Assembly: GCF_022808175.1 (NCBI RefSeq)
Contig: NZ_JALGBX010000024.1
Coordinates: forward strand, 1-64,000
Direction of reading: 5' to 3'
DNA: 64,000 nt
Source: Streptomyces sp. AP-93
GTDB lineage: Bacteria > Actinomycetota > Actinomycetes > Streptomycetales > Streptomycetaceae
The notes under the pieces are model-generated. The model was not told where the DNA came from and searched no databases. It saw only the letters and a program-made list of their open reading frames with translations. Below are positions 7,644 to 16,277 of this stretch, in pieces (position 1 is the stretch's first letter; the number at the start of each line of letters is the position of its first letter). The position numbers and the translations under genes were made by a program.

Positions 7644-7946
7644 TCAGGCGCAGCGGGTGGCGACGTAGCCGTCGCTGCCCGTCTTCACGTAGGCGTCGGC
7701 GACGAACTCGCCGTTGCCGATGCAGTCCCAGATGTCCGACGTGCCGTAAGGGCCCGAGACGTTCGTTCCCTCGCACTGGCAGCGAATCGAGACGTACGCG
7801 CCGAGCGGCAGGACTCGGATGACCGAGTAATTGGTACCGGGACCTCTGCGGACGTTCACGCGATAGCCGGGCGCGACCGGGAACGTCGGGAATCCCGACC
7901 CCGAGGTCAGGCTCTCTACTTGGCTTGAATCGTTCTCAACGGACAT
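7644..7946 (-). CDS. SH3-like domain protein without signal peptide (tandem paralogue B)
   Basis: 100 residues. After a short polar N-terminus (MSVENDSSQVESLTSGSG) it follows paralogue A almost residue for residue (FPTFPVAPGYRVNVRRGPG ... YVKTGSDGYVATRC). The ATG at 7946 has a good GGGGGAG ribosome-binding site 7 bases upstream, so the missing signal peptide is not a start-site artefact. It lies first in the pair and may be co-transcribed with A. Whether it acts in the cytoplasm or is exported by another route is open. Confidence 0.78.
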   Translation of the reverse strand: MSVENDSSQVESLTSGSGFPTFPVAPGYRVNVRRGPGTNYSVIRVLPLGAYVSIRCQCEGTNVSGPYGTSDIWDCIGNGEFVADAYVKTGSDGYVATRCA

Positions 7947-8052
7947 GTGAAAACTCCCCCCTTGGACGTTGCCGTGCGCAACCCGCGCAGGGTAGCAAGA
8001 CCTTGGAGATTCGCACGGGCCATCGACTAGGCTCCGGCGGGGGTGGTGAGCG

Positions 8053-10173
8053 GTGCGTTCAGCGCGGGCGGACTACGCGGGTTTTCCGGAGTACGCCGGG
8101 CAGTACCGGCTTGAGTCCGTGCTCGGTTCGGGCGGCATGGGTGTCGTCCATCTGGCCACCTCCGAGTCGGGGCTGAAACTCGCCGTCAAGATCGTGCATC
8201 CGCAGCACGCCGTGGACCCGGAGTTCCGGGCGCGGTTCCGGCAGGAGGTCGCGGCCGCCCGGCGGGTGAGCGGAGCGTTCACCGCGCCCGTTGTCGACGC
8301 CGATCCCGATGCCGAACGGCCCTGGATGGCCACCCTGTTCATCGATGCCCCGACGCTCTCCGAGCGGGTACGGGACGAGGTGCTGGAGGCCCGGGAGCTG
8401 GCGCGGCTCGCCGCCGGGCTGGCGGAGGCCCTGCGGGACATCCACCGGGCGGGCGTCGTGCACCGGGACCTGAAGCCCAGCAACGTGCTGATGGCCCCGG
8501 ACGGGGTGCGGGTCATCGACTTCGGGATCTCGCGGCCGGCCGACAGCGATCTGCGCACCGAGACGGGGAAGCTGATCGGGACCCCGCCGTTCATGGCGCC
8601 GGAGCAGTTCCAGCGGCCGCGGGAGGTGGGGACCGCGGCCGATGTGTTCGCCCTGGGCGCGGTGCTCGTGTACGCGGCGACCGGGCGGGGGCCCTTCGAC
8701 TCCGACAGCCACTACCTCGTGGCGTACCAGGTGGTGCACAGCGAGCCCGACCTGACCGGTCTGCCGGAGCGGCTCGTGCCGCTGGTCGCGCAGTGCCTGG
8801 CGAAGGATCCGGCGGAGCGGCCGAGCGCGGACGCGCTGATCGTGGCGCTGCGGGCGGTGGCGTACCCGACGGATCTGGATACCCAGGCCTTCATCCCGCG
8901 GCCGCGGCAGCCGGTGGCCGACGAGGAGGTCACGCATCGGCGGGAGCGAGTCGCCACCCCGGCCAAGGCTCCGGAACGCAGACGGCGGACCCGCGCGGCC
9001 GTCGCGGCGGGGGTCGGTCTGCTGCTGGCGGGTGGGTCCGTAGGCGGCTACCTATGGTCCGCATCCGGCGGCGACAAGCCTGCGAAACAGGCCGTCTCTC
9101 CGGGGGTACCCACGCCACAGCGGGTCCTGCCGTGGACAGTGCCGCTGGGCGCATACGGCGCGGCATGCTCCTGGCAGGCCTCGGCCCTGTACTGCTCGGG
9201 GCCCGAGTCGGCCGCGATGCGGCTCAGCCCCAAGGACGGGTCGACGCTGTGGTCCGTACGGGCGGCCGTCCCGGGCTCCCGGCCCGCGGCCGACAGCGCA
9301 CCCCTGCCCGGGAGTGGGCTGGTGCTCGCGGTGGCACCGGGAAGCAAGAGCGAACTGCTCCGGGCACTGGATCCGGCGACGGGCACGGAGCGCTGGAAGC
9401 GGACCCTGCCGAGTGGCGCGCATGCCCTGCCCGCCGGCGGGAGCGTACTGATCACGGCGGTGGACGGAACGGTCACCGCGCTGGATTCCGCGACCGGTGC
9501 CCCGCGCTGGACGAAGAAGATCGGCGGGGTCGGCTCCGAGTGGTGGAGCGGCCCAGAGGAGTCGGGGGAGCCCGCCGCGCTGTACGTGTCGACGCCCGAC
9601 AAGGACGGCAGAGCGACGCGGCTCTCGGCGGTGGACCCGGCGACCGGGGTGCCCCGCTGGCAGGTCCGGTCTCCGGGGGTGCTCCATCCCGTCGGTGCGG
9701 CGGGCGGCGGAATGTACCTGCTGGACAGCGACGTAGGGGCCAGAACGGACACGGTCGTACGGGTGGACCTGGCCACGCGTGCCGTAGGGCGGGTGCGGCT
9801 GGCCTCGCCGCTGTACGAGGCCCAGGCGACCGTGGGGCCGGACGGGATCGTGTACGCGTTCGGGGCCTCGGGCGCGCTGGCGGCGATCGGCGCGGCCAAG
9901 GAGGAGTGGCGACTGGAGACGGGTGTGGCGGTGGCCTCCCGGCCCGTGTTCGCCGACGGGCGTGTCTACCTGAGCGCCTCCGACGGGCGGCTGCTCGCCG
10001 TCGACGCGGGTGCGGGGCGGCTGCTGGGACAGACCAAACCCCGGATGGGCACCGGGAAGGACACCTTCGCCGCGAGTCTGCCCGCGCCCGTGGTCGGGGA
10101 CGGGCGGGTGTACGCGTCGGCGCCGGACGGGAGTGTGTTCGCCGTGGCGGCGGGGGATCCCGCCGGGTGGTGA
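8053..10173 (+). CDS. Membrane Ser/Thr protein kinase with extracellular PQQ-like beta-propeller
   Basis: 706 residues. Kinase domain at about 18-275: glycine loop GSGGMGVV, catalytic Lys in LAVKIV, VVHRDLKPSN and DFG in VIDFGIS, so it looks active. A basic linker precedes one membrane helix (around 315-335, AAVAAGVGLLLAGGSVGGYL). The C-terminal ~350 residues form PQQ/WD-like propeller repeats (ALDPATGTERWKR, ALDSATGAPRWTKK, AVDPATGVPRWQV, AVDAGAGRLLGQT). This layout is a PknB-like receptor whose propeller could sense an outside ligand. It starts at GTG 8053 and is divergent from the SH3 pair. Confidence 0.92.
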   Translation: MRSARADYAGFPEYAGQYRLESVLGSGGMGVVHLATSESGLKLAVKIVHPQHAVDPEFRARFRQEVAAARRVSGAFTAPVVDADPDAERPWMATLFIDAPTLSERVRDEVLEARELARLAAGLAEALRDIHRAGVVHRDLKPSNVLMAPDGVRVIDFGISRPADSDLRTETGKLIGTPPFMAPEQFQRPREVGTAADVFALGAVLVYAATGRGPFDSDSHYLVAYQVVHSEPDLTGLPERLVPLVAQCLAKDPAERPSADALIVALRAVAYPTDLDTQAFIPRPRQPVADEEVTHRRERVATPAKAPERRRRTRAAVAAGVGLLLAGGSVGGYLWSASGGDKPAKQAVSPGVPTPQRVLPWTVPLGAYGAACSWQASALYCSGPESAAMRLSPKDGSTLWSVRAAVPGSRPAADSAPLPGSGLVLAVAPGSKSELLRALDPATGTERWKRTLPSGAHALPAGGSVLITAVDGTVTALDSATGAPRWTKKIGGVGSEWWSGPEESGEPAALYVSTPDKDGRATRLSAVDPATGVPRWQVRSPGVLHPVGAAGGGMYLLDSDVGARTDTVVRVDLATRAVGRVRLASPLYEAQATVGPDGIVYAFGASGALAAIGAAKEEWRLETGVAVASRPVFADGRVYLSASDGRLLAVDAGAGRLLGQTKPRMGTGKDTFAASLPAPVVGDGRVYASAPDGSVFAVAAGDPAGW

Positions 10174-10182
10174 GACGCGGAC

Positions 10183-10211
10183 GGCCCCGCCCGAGGGTGT
10201 CGGGCGGGGCC
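10183..10211. terminator. Bidirectional terminator between the kinase gene and ilvD
   Basis: A perfect 12-bp GC-rich stem (10183-10194 with 10200-10211) with loop GGGTG in the 57-base gap between convergent genes. Confidence 0.8.
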
Positions 10212-10230
10212 GGTGCCAGAAGTGCTGGGG

Positions 10231-12084
10231 TCAGCGCTCCAGGAGGCTGACGTCGCGGACCGCGCCCTTGTCGGCGCTGGTGGCCATCGCCGCGTAGGCG
10301 CGCAGGGCCGCGGAGACCTTGCGCTCGCGGTTCTTCGGGGCGTAGACGCCGCCCAGGGCCTCGTGGCGGGCGGCCAGCGTGGCTTCGTCGACCAGGAGCT
10401 CGATGGAGCGGTTCGGGATGTCGATGCGGATGCGGTCGCCGTCCTCCACGACCGCGATGGAGCCGCCCGAGGCCGCCTCCGGGGAGGCGTGGCCGATGGA
10501 GAGGCCCGAGGTGCCGCCGGAGAAGCGGCCGTCCGTGACCAGGGCGCAGACCTTGCCGAGGCCGCGGCCCTTGAGGAACGACGTCGGGTAGAGCATCTCC
10601 TGCATGCCGGGACCGCCGCGCGGGCCCTCGTAGCGGATGACGACCACGTCGCCGGCCTTGATCTCCTTGCGGAGGATCTTGTCGACGGCCTCGTCCTGCG
10701 ATTCGCAGACCACGGCCGGGCCCTCGAAGGTCCAGATCGACTCGTCGACACCGGCGGTCTTCACGACGCAGCCGTCGAGCGCGATGTTGCCGCGCAGGAC
10801 GGCGAGGCCGCCGTCCTTGGAGTAGGCGTGCTGGACGGAGCGGATGCAGCCGCCCTCGGCGTCGAGGTCGAGGGTGTCCCAGCGCTCGGACTGGGAGAAG
10901 GCGGAGGCGGAGCGCTGGCAGCCGGGGCCCGCGTGCCACAGCTCCATGACCTCGTCCGGGGCCGTGCCGGAGCGGGCGTCCCACTTCGCGAGCCAGTCCT
11001 CCAGGTTGGCGGAGTGGACCGTGGTGACGTCCTTGTTCAGCAGGCCGCCGCGGTGGAGCTCGCCGAGCAGGGCGGGGATGCCGCCGGCCCGGTGGATGTC
11101 CTCCATGTAGTACGTGCCGCCGGGCGCCACGTTCGGCGCGACCTTGGCCAGGCACGGGACCCGGCGGGAGATCTCGTCGATGTCCGTGAGGTCGTACTTC
11201 AGACCGGCTTCCTGCGCGGCGGCGAGGAGGTGCAGGATCGTGTTGGTGGAGCCGCCCATGGCGATGTCGAGGGCCATGGCGTTCTCGAAGGCCTGGCGGG
11301 TCGCGATGTTGCGGGGCAGGACCGACTCGTCGTCCTGCTCGTAGTAGCGCTTGGTGATCTCGACGATCGTGCGGCCGGCGTCCTCGTACAGGGCGCGGCG
11401 GGCGGTGTGCGTCGCGAGGACCGAGCCGTTGCCGGGGAGGGCCAGGCCGATGGCCTCGGCGAGGCAGTTCATCGAGTTGGCGGTGAACATGCCGGAACAG
11501 CTGCCGCAGGTGGGACAGGCGTTCTCTTCGATGCGCAGGACGTCTTCGTCGGAGACGCTGTCGTTGGAGGCGTCCACCATCGCGTCGATCAGGTCGAGCT
11601 TGCGGACGGTGCCGTCGACGAGGGTGGCCTGACCGGCCTCCATCGGGCCGCCGGAGACGAAGACGACCGGGATGTTGAGGCGCATGGCGGCCATCAGCAT
11701 GCCGGGGGTGATCTTGTCGCAGTTGGAGATGCAGATCAGCGCGTCGGCGCAGTGCGCCTCGACCATGTACTCGACCGAGTCCGCGATCAGGTCGCGGGAG
11801 GGGAGGGAGTACAGCATGCCGCCGTGGCCCATGGCGATGCCGTCGTCGACCGCGATGGTGTTGAACTCGCGGGGGACGGCGCCGGCGGCCAGGATCGCGT
11901 CGGAGACGATGCGGCCGACCGGGGCCAGGTGGGTGTGGCCGGGGACGAACTCCGTGAAGGAGTTGGCGACCGCGATGATCGGCTTCCCGATGTCCGCGCT
12001 CGCTACGCCCGAGGCGCGCATCAGCGCACGTGCGCCTGCCATGTTGCGGCCGTGGGTGACGGTGCGGGACCTCAGCTCGGGCAT
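10231..12084 (-). CDS. ilvD: Dihydroxy-acid dehydratase
   Basis: Dehydrates 2,3-dihydroxy acids to the 2-keto acids that lead to valine, leucine and isoleucine. The 617-residue protein has the IlvD/Edd hallmarks: CDKITPGM, an iron-sulfur region with NACPTCGSCSGMFTANSMN, and GGSTNTILHLLA. The C-terminal swivel domain carries RYEGPRGGPGMQEML and VTDGRFSGG. The length is typical. It stands alone, about 200 bases from the TetR gene, with a strong hairpin between them. Confidence 0.96.
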   Translation of the reverse strand: MPELRSRTVTHGRNMAGARALMRASGVASADIGKPIIAVANSFTEFVPGHTHLAPVGRIVSDAILAAGAVPREFNTIAVDDGIAMGHGGMLYSLPSRDLIADSVEYMVEAHCADALICISNCDKITPGMLMAAMRLNIPVVFVSGGPMEAGQATLVDGTVRKLDLIDAMVDASNDSVSDEDVLRIEENACPTCGSCSGMFTANSMNCLAEAIGLALPGNGSVLATHTARRALYEDAGRTIVEITKRYYEQDDESVLPRNIATRQAFENAMALDIAMGGSTNTILHLLAAAQEAGLKYDLTDIDEISRRVPCLAKVAPNVAPGGTYYMEDIHRAGGIPALLGELHRGGLLNKDVTTVHSANLEDWLAKWDARSGTAPDEVMELWHAGPGCQRSASAFSQSERWDTLDLDAEGGCIRSVQHAYSKDGGLAVLRGNIALDGCVVKTAGVDESIWTFEGPAVVCESQDEAVDKILRKEIKAGDVVVIRYEGPRGGPGMQEMLYPTSFLKGRGLGKVCALVTDGRFSGGTSGLSIGHASPEAASGGSIAVVEDGDRIRIDIPNRSIELLVDEATLAARHEALGGVYAPKNRERKVSAALRAYAAMATSADKGAVRDVSLLER

Positions 12085-12166
12085 CGGGTTCTCTCCCCAT
12101 GTGTGCGGTGGCGCGAGCGCCGGCCGCGACTGTGGATATGGCTCGGTTACGAGGCTACGCCCCCTG

Positions 12167-12199
12167 CCCGGGATCCGGACGCGCTGTCCGGATCCCGGG
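12167..12199 (-). terminator. 14-bp perfect hairpin upstream of ilvD
   Basis: Arms 12167-12180 and 12186-12199 (CCCGGGATCCGGAC and its complement) with a five-base loop GCGCT. It lies between the TetR stop and the ilvD start, both on the minus strand. Termination of the upstream TetR transcript is the simplest reading; a role in an ilvD leader is possible. No leader peptide rich in branched-chain codons was found. Confidence 0.6.
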
Positions 12200-12281
12200 A
12201 CGGGTGGCTCAGTAATTGAGCACGGGTGCGGGGGGGGGTGCGGAGGGGTGCGGGGCTACGGGGCTGCGCGCGCGGGTGCCG

Positions 12282-12977
12282 TCATTCCTCGGTGAGGTAG
12301 CGCTGGAGGGTGGGGGCCACCAGCTCGATGATGGTCTCCGGGTCCGCGGATGCGAGGGGCTCGACCTGGACGACGTAGCGCAGGATCGCGATGCCGACCA
12401 TGTGGGAGGCGGCGAGCTCGGCGCGGAAGGTCGGGTCGGGGACGTTGAGGTCGGCCGCGATCCGTTCCAGCAGGCGGTGCAGGATCAGCCGCCGGAGCAC
12501 TTTCGCGGCGGCCTCGTGGGTGAGGGCCGAGCGGATCACGGCGAGCAGCGGGGTCCGGGTGACCGGGTTCTCCCAGACGCCAAGGAAGTAGCGGGCCAGG
12601 CGCTCGCCGATGCCGTCGGGGCCCGCGCCGAGGATCTTCGGGAGGACGAGGGCGGGCTCCATGCTGAGCTCGATCGCGGCGGCGAAGAGGTCGTCCTTGC
12701 TGCCGAAGTAGTGGTGCACCAGGGCCGGGTCCACGCCGGCGGCCTTGGCGATCCCGCGGACGGAGGTCTTGTCGTAGCCGCGCGCGGCGAACTCGGCGCG
12801 GGCCGCGAGGCGGATGCGCTCCTGGGTGCCGGGGCCGTCGTCGGCCTCGTCCTGGCGGGGGCGGCCGGGGCCGCGGCGGGGCTTCGCGGGGGCGGGGGCG
12901 GGGGCCTGGGCCTGGGCGGGGGCCTGGGCCTGGGCCGGTGTGGGGTCCGGGACGGGGTCCGGCAGGGGCTCGGTCAC
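12282..12977 (-). CDS. TetR-family transcriptional regulator
   Basis: 231 residues. The N-terminal ~45 residues are a Pro/Ala/Gln repeat (PAQAQAPAQAQAPAPAPA). The HTH follows (RIRLAARAEFAARGYDKTSVRGIAKAAGVDPALVHHYFGSKDDLF in pieces, about 52-97), then an all-helical ligand domain. The GTG start at 12977 overlaps the stop of the upstream TIM-barrel gene by 4 bp, so they are co-translated. This class of Streptomyces TetR usually represses its own operon or a nearby transporter; the target is unknown. Confidence 0.88.
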   Translation of the reverse strand: MTEPLPDPVPDPTPAQAQAPAQAQAPAPAPAKPRRGPGRPRQDEADDGPGTQERIRLAARAEFAARGYDKTSVRGIAKAAGVDPALVHHYFGSKDDLFAAAIELSMEPALVLPKILGAGPDGIGERLARYFLGVWENPVTRTPLLAVIRSALTHEAAAKVLRRLILHRLLERIAADLNVPDPTFRAELAASHMVGIAILRYVVQVEPLASADPETIIELVAPTLQRYLTEE

Positions 12978-13807
12978 GGGTGCGGGGTTCCGGGTAGCGG
13001 GCCGGGGGCGGTCGCGAGGTGGAGGCGGGTGAAGGCCAGGGCCTCGGCGAGGTCGGCCTCGCGCTCGGCGGAGGACATCGCACGGCGGGTGTTGACCTCG
13101 ATGACGACGTGCCCGTCGAAGGAGGTGGCGGCGAGCCGCTCCAGCAGCTCGGCGCAGGGCTGGGTGCCGCGGCCGGGGACGAGGTGCTCGTCCTTCGCGG
13201 AACCGTTTCCGTCGGCGAGGTGGATGTGGGCGAGGCGGTCGCCCATCCGGTCGATCATCGCGGTCGCGTCGGTCCGGGCGGTCGCGGTGTGGGAGAGGTC
13301 GACCGTGAAGTGGCGGTAGTCGTCCTTGGTGACGTCCCACTCGGGCGCGTACGCGAGCACCTCGCGGTCGCGGTAGCGCCAGGGATACATGTTCTCGACG
13401 GCGAAGCGGATGTCCGTCTCGTCCGCCATCCGCCAGATCCCGGTCACGAAGTCGCGGGAGTACTGGCGCTGCCAGCGGAAGGGCGGGTGGACGACGACCG
13501 TGGACGCGCCGAGCTTCTCGGCTGCCGCCTGGGCGCGCTGGAGTTTGGTCCACGGGTCGGTGGACCAGACGCGCTGCGTGATGAGGAGGCAGGGGGCGTG
13601 GATCGCCAGGATCGGGACCTGGTGGTGGTCGGAGAGGCGGCGCAGGGCGTCGATGTCCTGGCTGACCGGGTCCGTCCAGACCATGACCTCGACGCCGTCG
13701 TAGCCGAGGCGCGCGGCGATCTCGAAGGCGGTCGCCGTTGACTCCGGGTAGACGGAGGCGGTGGAGAGGGCGACTTTCGCGGTCGGGATCCGGACTGGTT
13801 TTGCCAC
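12974..13807 (-). CDS. Sugar phosphate isomerase/epimerase-like TIM-barrel protein
   Basis: 277 residues with the xylose-isomerase-like (AP endonuclease 2) fold. Metal-ligand motifs are visible: EVMVWTDP, AIHAPC, VVHPPF, VENMYPW, TVDLSHTATA, HIHLADGNG and VIEVNTRR. That places Glu and His residues at the strand ends as in the family. The natural substrate is not predictable. It heads a two-gene operon with the TetR gene, whose start overlaps its end. Confidence 0.85.
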   Translation of the reverse strand: MAKPVRIPTAKVALSTASVYPESTATAFEIAARLGYDGVEVMVWTDPVSQDIDALRRLSDHHQVPILAIHAPCLLITQRVWSTDPWTKLQRAQAAAEKLGASTVVVHPPFRWQRQYSRDFVTGIWRMADETDIRFAVENMYPWRYRDREVLAYAPEWDVTKDDYRHFTVDLSHTATARTDATAMIDRMGDRLAHIHLADGNGSAKDEHLVPGRGTQPCAELLERLAATSFDGHVVIEVNTRRAMSSAEREADLAEALAFTRLHLATAPGPLPGTPHP

Positions 13808-13843
13808 GGGGACAGGGTATCGGGGTCGCCGTGGGGGCGTGGC

Positions 13844-14102
13844 GTCCTACGAAGCCCTGGCCTGGCGGGGGCGGGCCACCCTGCGTGGCCCTGGCCGGGC
13901 GGGGCGCGGGCCGTCCCTGCGAAGCCCCGGGCCGGGGGGCGCGGAGCGGGCCGTCCCTACGAAGGCCCGGGCCGGGGGCGGAGCCGGCCGTCCTACGAAG
14001 CCCCGGCCCGGCGGGCGGAGCCAGCCGTCCTACGAAGCCCCGGCCCGGCGGGCGGAGCCAGCCGTCCTACGAAGCCCCGGCCCGGCGGGAGCGGCGGACC
14101 TG
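13844..14102. repeat. Degenerate tandem repeat, period about 37 bp
   Basis: Roughly seven units built around CCTACGAAGCCCCGGCC and GGCGGAGCCAGCCGT. The last three start at 13991, 14028 and 14065, exactly 37 bases apart and almost identical. The earlier units are diverged. No gene is supported; the open frames across it are repeat-driven. Confidence 0.85.
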
Positions 14103-14125
14103 GGACGTGGGGCGGCCGCCCCGGG

Positions 14126-14320
14126 GGATGCCGCTGCGCGGGGCGAAGTCCCCTACCCGCCCTTCCACCGTTCCCCGGGCCGGCCCGGACCCCCGGTCCT
14201 CAAACGCCGGACGGGCTGGGAACGGGTACCGGCTGCGCCCGGACCCCCTGGGGCGAATCCAGCCCCTCCGGCGTTTGAGGAGCGGGGGTCCGGGGGCTGG
14301 TCCCCGGCAACGGCGGCGCG
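14126..14320. repeat. Interspersed palindromic repeat, copy A
   Basis: Core inverted arms 14198-14219 (CCTCAAACGCCGGACGGG...) and 14259-14280 (...CCTCCGGCGTTTGAGG) around a 39-base loop. It is flanked by GTCCCCTACCCGCCCTTCC on the left and a GGTCCGGGGGC-type tail on the right. Related copies lie at 21128-21279, 50203-50224 and 53358-53594. It sits beside the tandem repeat, upstream of no start codon, and could act as a terminator. Confidence 0.85.
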
Positions 14321-14391
14321 CGAGGGGCGGTCAGGGCGTGCGCCGGGCTTCGAGTGGACGGCCGGTCCCGGCGGTCGGGGCGGGCCGCTTC

Positions 14392-15339
14392 TCACACGCC
14401 CGCGGGGCTGGACTTTCCGAGGTGGTCCAGGCGGCGGAGGATGACGCCTTCGCGAAGGGCCCAGGGGCAGACTTCCAGGGAGTCCACGCCGAGGAGGTCC
14501 ATCGCTCCCTCCGCGACCAGCGCTCCGGCGAGGAGCTGGTTGGAGCGGCCCTCCGAGACGCCGGGGAGGGCGGAGCGCTGGGCGGTGGTCATCGCCGCCA
14601 GTCTCGGGACCCACTCCTCCAGGGACTTACGGGTCAGGTCCCGCTGGATGTAGAGGCCTTCACCGGAGCGGGCCGCGCCCGCGATCCGGGCCAGTTGTTT
14701 GAAGGTTTTCGAGGTGGCCACCACCCGGTCCGGCGCGCCGAAGCGGCTGAACTCGCCGACCGTGCGGGCGATCTGGGCCCGTACGTGGCGGCGCAGGGCC
14801 CGTACGTCCGCCTGGTCCGGCGGGTCGCCCGGGAGCCAGCCCGCCGTCAGGCGTCCGGCGCCCAGGGGGAGCGAGACGGCCGCGTCCGGGTCCTCGTCGA
14901 TGCCGTACGCGATCTCCAGCGAGCCCCCGCCGATGTCGAGGAGCAGGAGCTTGCCCGCCGACCAGCCGAACCAGCGCCGCGCCGCGAGGAACGTCAGGCG
15001 GGCCTCGTCGTCGCCGCTGAGGACGGGGAGGTCCACACCCGTCTCCGCCTTGACCCGGGCGAGGACATCGTCGGCGTTCGTGGCCTCGCGTACCGCGCTC
15101 GTCGCGAAGGGGAGTACGTCCTCGCACCCCTTGTCCTCGGCGGCCTGCACCGCGTCCCCGATGACGGAAACCAGCCGCTCGACGCCCTCGGGCGTCACCG
15201 CGCCGTATTCGTCGAGCAGCTCCGCCAGCCGCAGCTCCACCTTGTGCGAGTGCGCGGGCAGGGGGCGCGCACCGGGGTGCGCGTCCACCACCAGCAGATG
15301 GATCGTGTTCGAACCCACATCAAGGACACCGAGTCTCAT
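14392..15339 (-). CDS. Ppx/GppA family phosphatase
   Basis: 315 residues of the sugar-kinase/actin-like (ASKHA) fold: phosphate-1 loop VLDVGSNTIHLLVVDA at residues 5-20, ATSAVREATNADDVL near 97, and phosphate-2 loop LLDIGGGSLEIAYG near 140. Family members hydrolyse polyphosphate or pppGpp. This shorter actinobacterial type lacks the C-terminal HD-like domain, and its substrate is uncertain. The ATG at 15339 has no clear ribosome-binding site, so a leaderless transcript is possible. It is divergent from the cysteine-rich gene. Confidence 0.88.
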   Translation of the reverse strand: MRLGVLDVGSNTIHLLVVDAHPGARPLPAHSHKVELRLAELLDEYGAVTPEGVERLVSVIGDAVQAAEDKGCEDVLPFATSAVREATNADDVLARVKAETGVDLPVLSGDDEARLTFLAARRWFGWSAGKLLLLDIGGGSLEIAYGIDEDPDAAVSLPLGAGRLTAGWLPGDPPDQADVRALRRHVRAQIARTVGEFSRFGAPDRVVATSKTFKQLARIAGAARSGEGLYIQRDLTRKSLEEWVPRLAAMTTAQRSALPGVSEGRSNQLLAGALVAEGAMDLLGVDSLEVCPWALREGVILRRLDHLGKSSPAGV

Positions 15340-15402
15340 GAGGGGAAACGCTACTGGTCCAAAGGCGTAGGGGTGGAGTAAGGGGCGCTTAGGCTGGGGT
15401 TT

Positions 15403-16245
15403 GTGCCAAATACGAAGAAGGCCAACAAGTCCAAGACCAAAGCCGGCAAGGACGCCAAGGGCGCCAAGGGTGCCAAGGCCGCCCCGGCGGACGAGAAGGG
15501 GCTCGACTTTCCGCGGGCCTGGGTGGAGTTCCCGGACCCCGCCGACGAGGAGCAGGTCTTCCGCTGCGACCTGACCTGGCTCACTTCCCGCTGGACCTGC
15601 ATCTTCGGCAGCGGCTGCCAGGGCATTGCGGCCGGCCGCGCGGACGACGGCTGCTGCACGCTCGGCGCGCACTTCTCCGACGAGGACGACGAGAAGCGGG
15701 TCGCCGAGAACGTGGCGCGGCTGACGCCGGAGCTGTGGCAGTTCCACGACGTCGGCAGCGAGACCGGGTGGACGCAGCACGACGACGACGGGGAGAAGCA
15801 GACCCGCCGCTGGGACGGTGCCTGCATCTTCCTGAACCGGCCCGGTTTCCCGGCGGGGGCCGGCTGTTCCCTTCACATCCTGGCGGTCCGCGCCGGCCAG
15901 GAGCCGCTGGAGACCAAGCCGGACGTGTGCTGGCAGCTCCCCATCCGGCGGACCTACGAGTGGATCGACCGGCCCGACGACACCCGCGTCCTCCAGGTGT
16001 CGATCGGCGAGTACGACCGGCGCGGCTGGGGCCCGGGCGGCCACGACCTGCACTGGTGGTGCACCTCGGCCACGTCCGCACACGGCGCCGGCAAGCCGGT
16101 GTACGTGTCGTACCGCGCCGAGCTGACGGAGCTGATGGGCAAGGAGGGGTACGAGGAGCTCGTACGGCTCTGCGAGGCGCGGCTCTCCTCGCTGCTGCCG
16201 ATGGCCCCGCACCCGGCCGACCCCGACCCCGGCCCCGTGGCGTAA
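15403..16245 (+). CDS. Conserved cysteine-rich protein (possible metal-binding, unknown function)
   Basis: 280 residues starting at GTG 15403. A Lys/Ala-rich N-terminus (1-32, KKANKSKTKAGKDAKGAKGA) is followed by a domain with about ten cysteines: FRCDLTW, RWTCIFGSGCQGI, DDGCCTLG, WDGACIF, GAGCSLH, DVCWQL and HWWCTS. The pattern resembles YkgJ/DUF3109-type proteins thought to bind zinc or an iron-sulfur cluster; that link is by pattern only. No operon partner lies on this strand. Confidence 0.75.
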   Translation: MPNTKKANKSKTKAGKDAKGAKGAKAAPADEKGLDFPRAWVEFPDPADEEQVFRCDLTWLTSRWTCIFGSGCQGIAAGRADDGCCTLGAHFSDEDDEKRVAENVARLTPELWQFHDVGSETGWTQHDDDGEKQTRRWDGACIFLNRPGFPAGAGCSLHILAVRAGQEPLETKPDVCWQLPIRRTYEWIDRPDDTRVLQVSIGEYDRRGWGPGGHDLHWWCTSATSAHGAGKPVYVSYRAELTELMGKEGYEELVRLCEARLSSLLPMAPHPADPDPGPVA

Positions 16246-16277
16246 GCAGTAGGCCGAAGGCCGTATGCCGCACCGGG

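Noticed and set aside
10213..12219. 668-residue plus-strand frame over ilvD
   Set aside because: It is an antisense shadow of ilvD, rich in Gly, Ala and Val and without domains. The same applies to other long frames opposite proC, clpC, radA and panC/nadB.
12282..13553. 423-residue fusion of TIM-barrel antisense frame and TetR
   Set aside because: The upstream part is an out-of-frame shadow of the TIM-barrel gene; TetR starts at GTG 12977.
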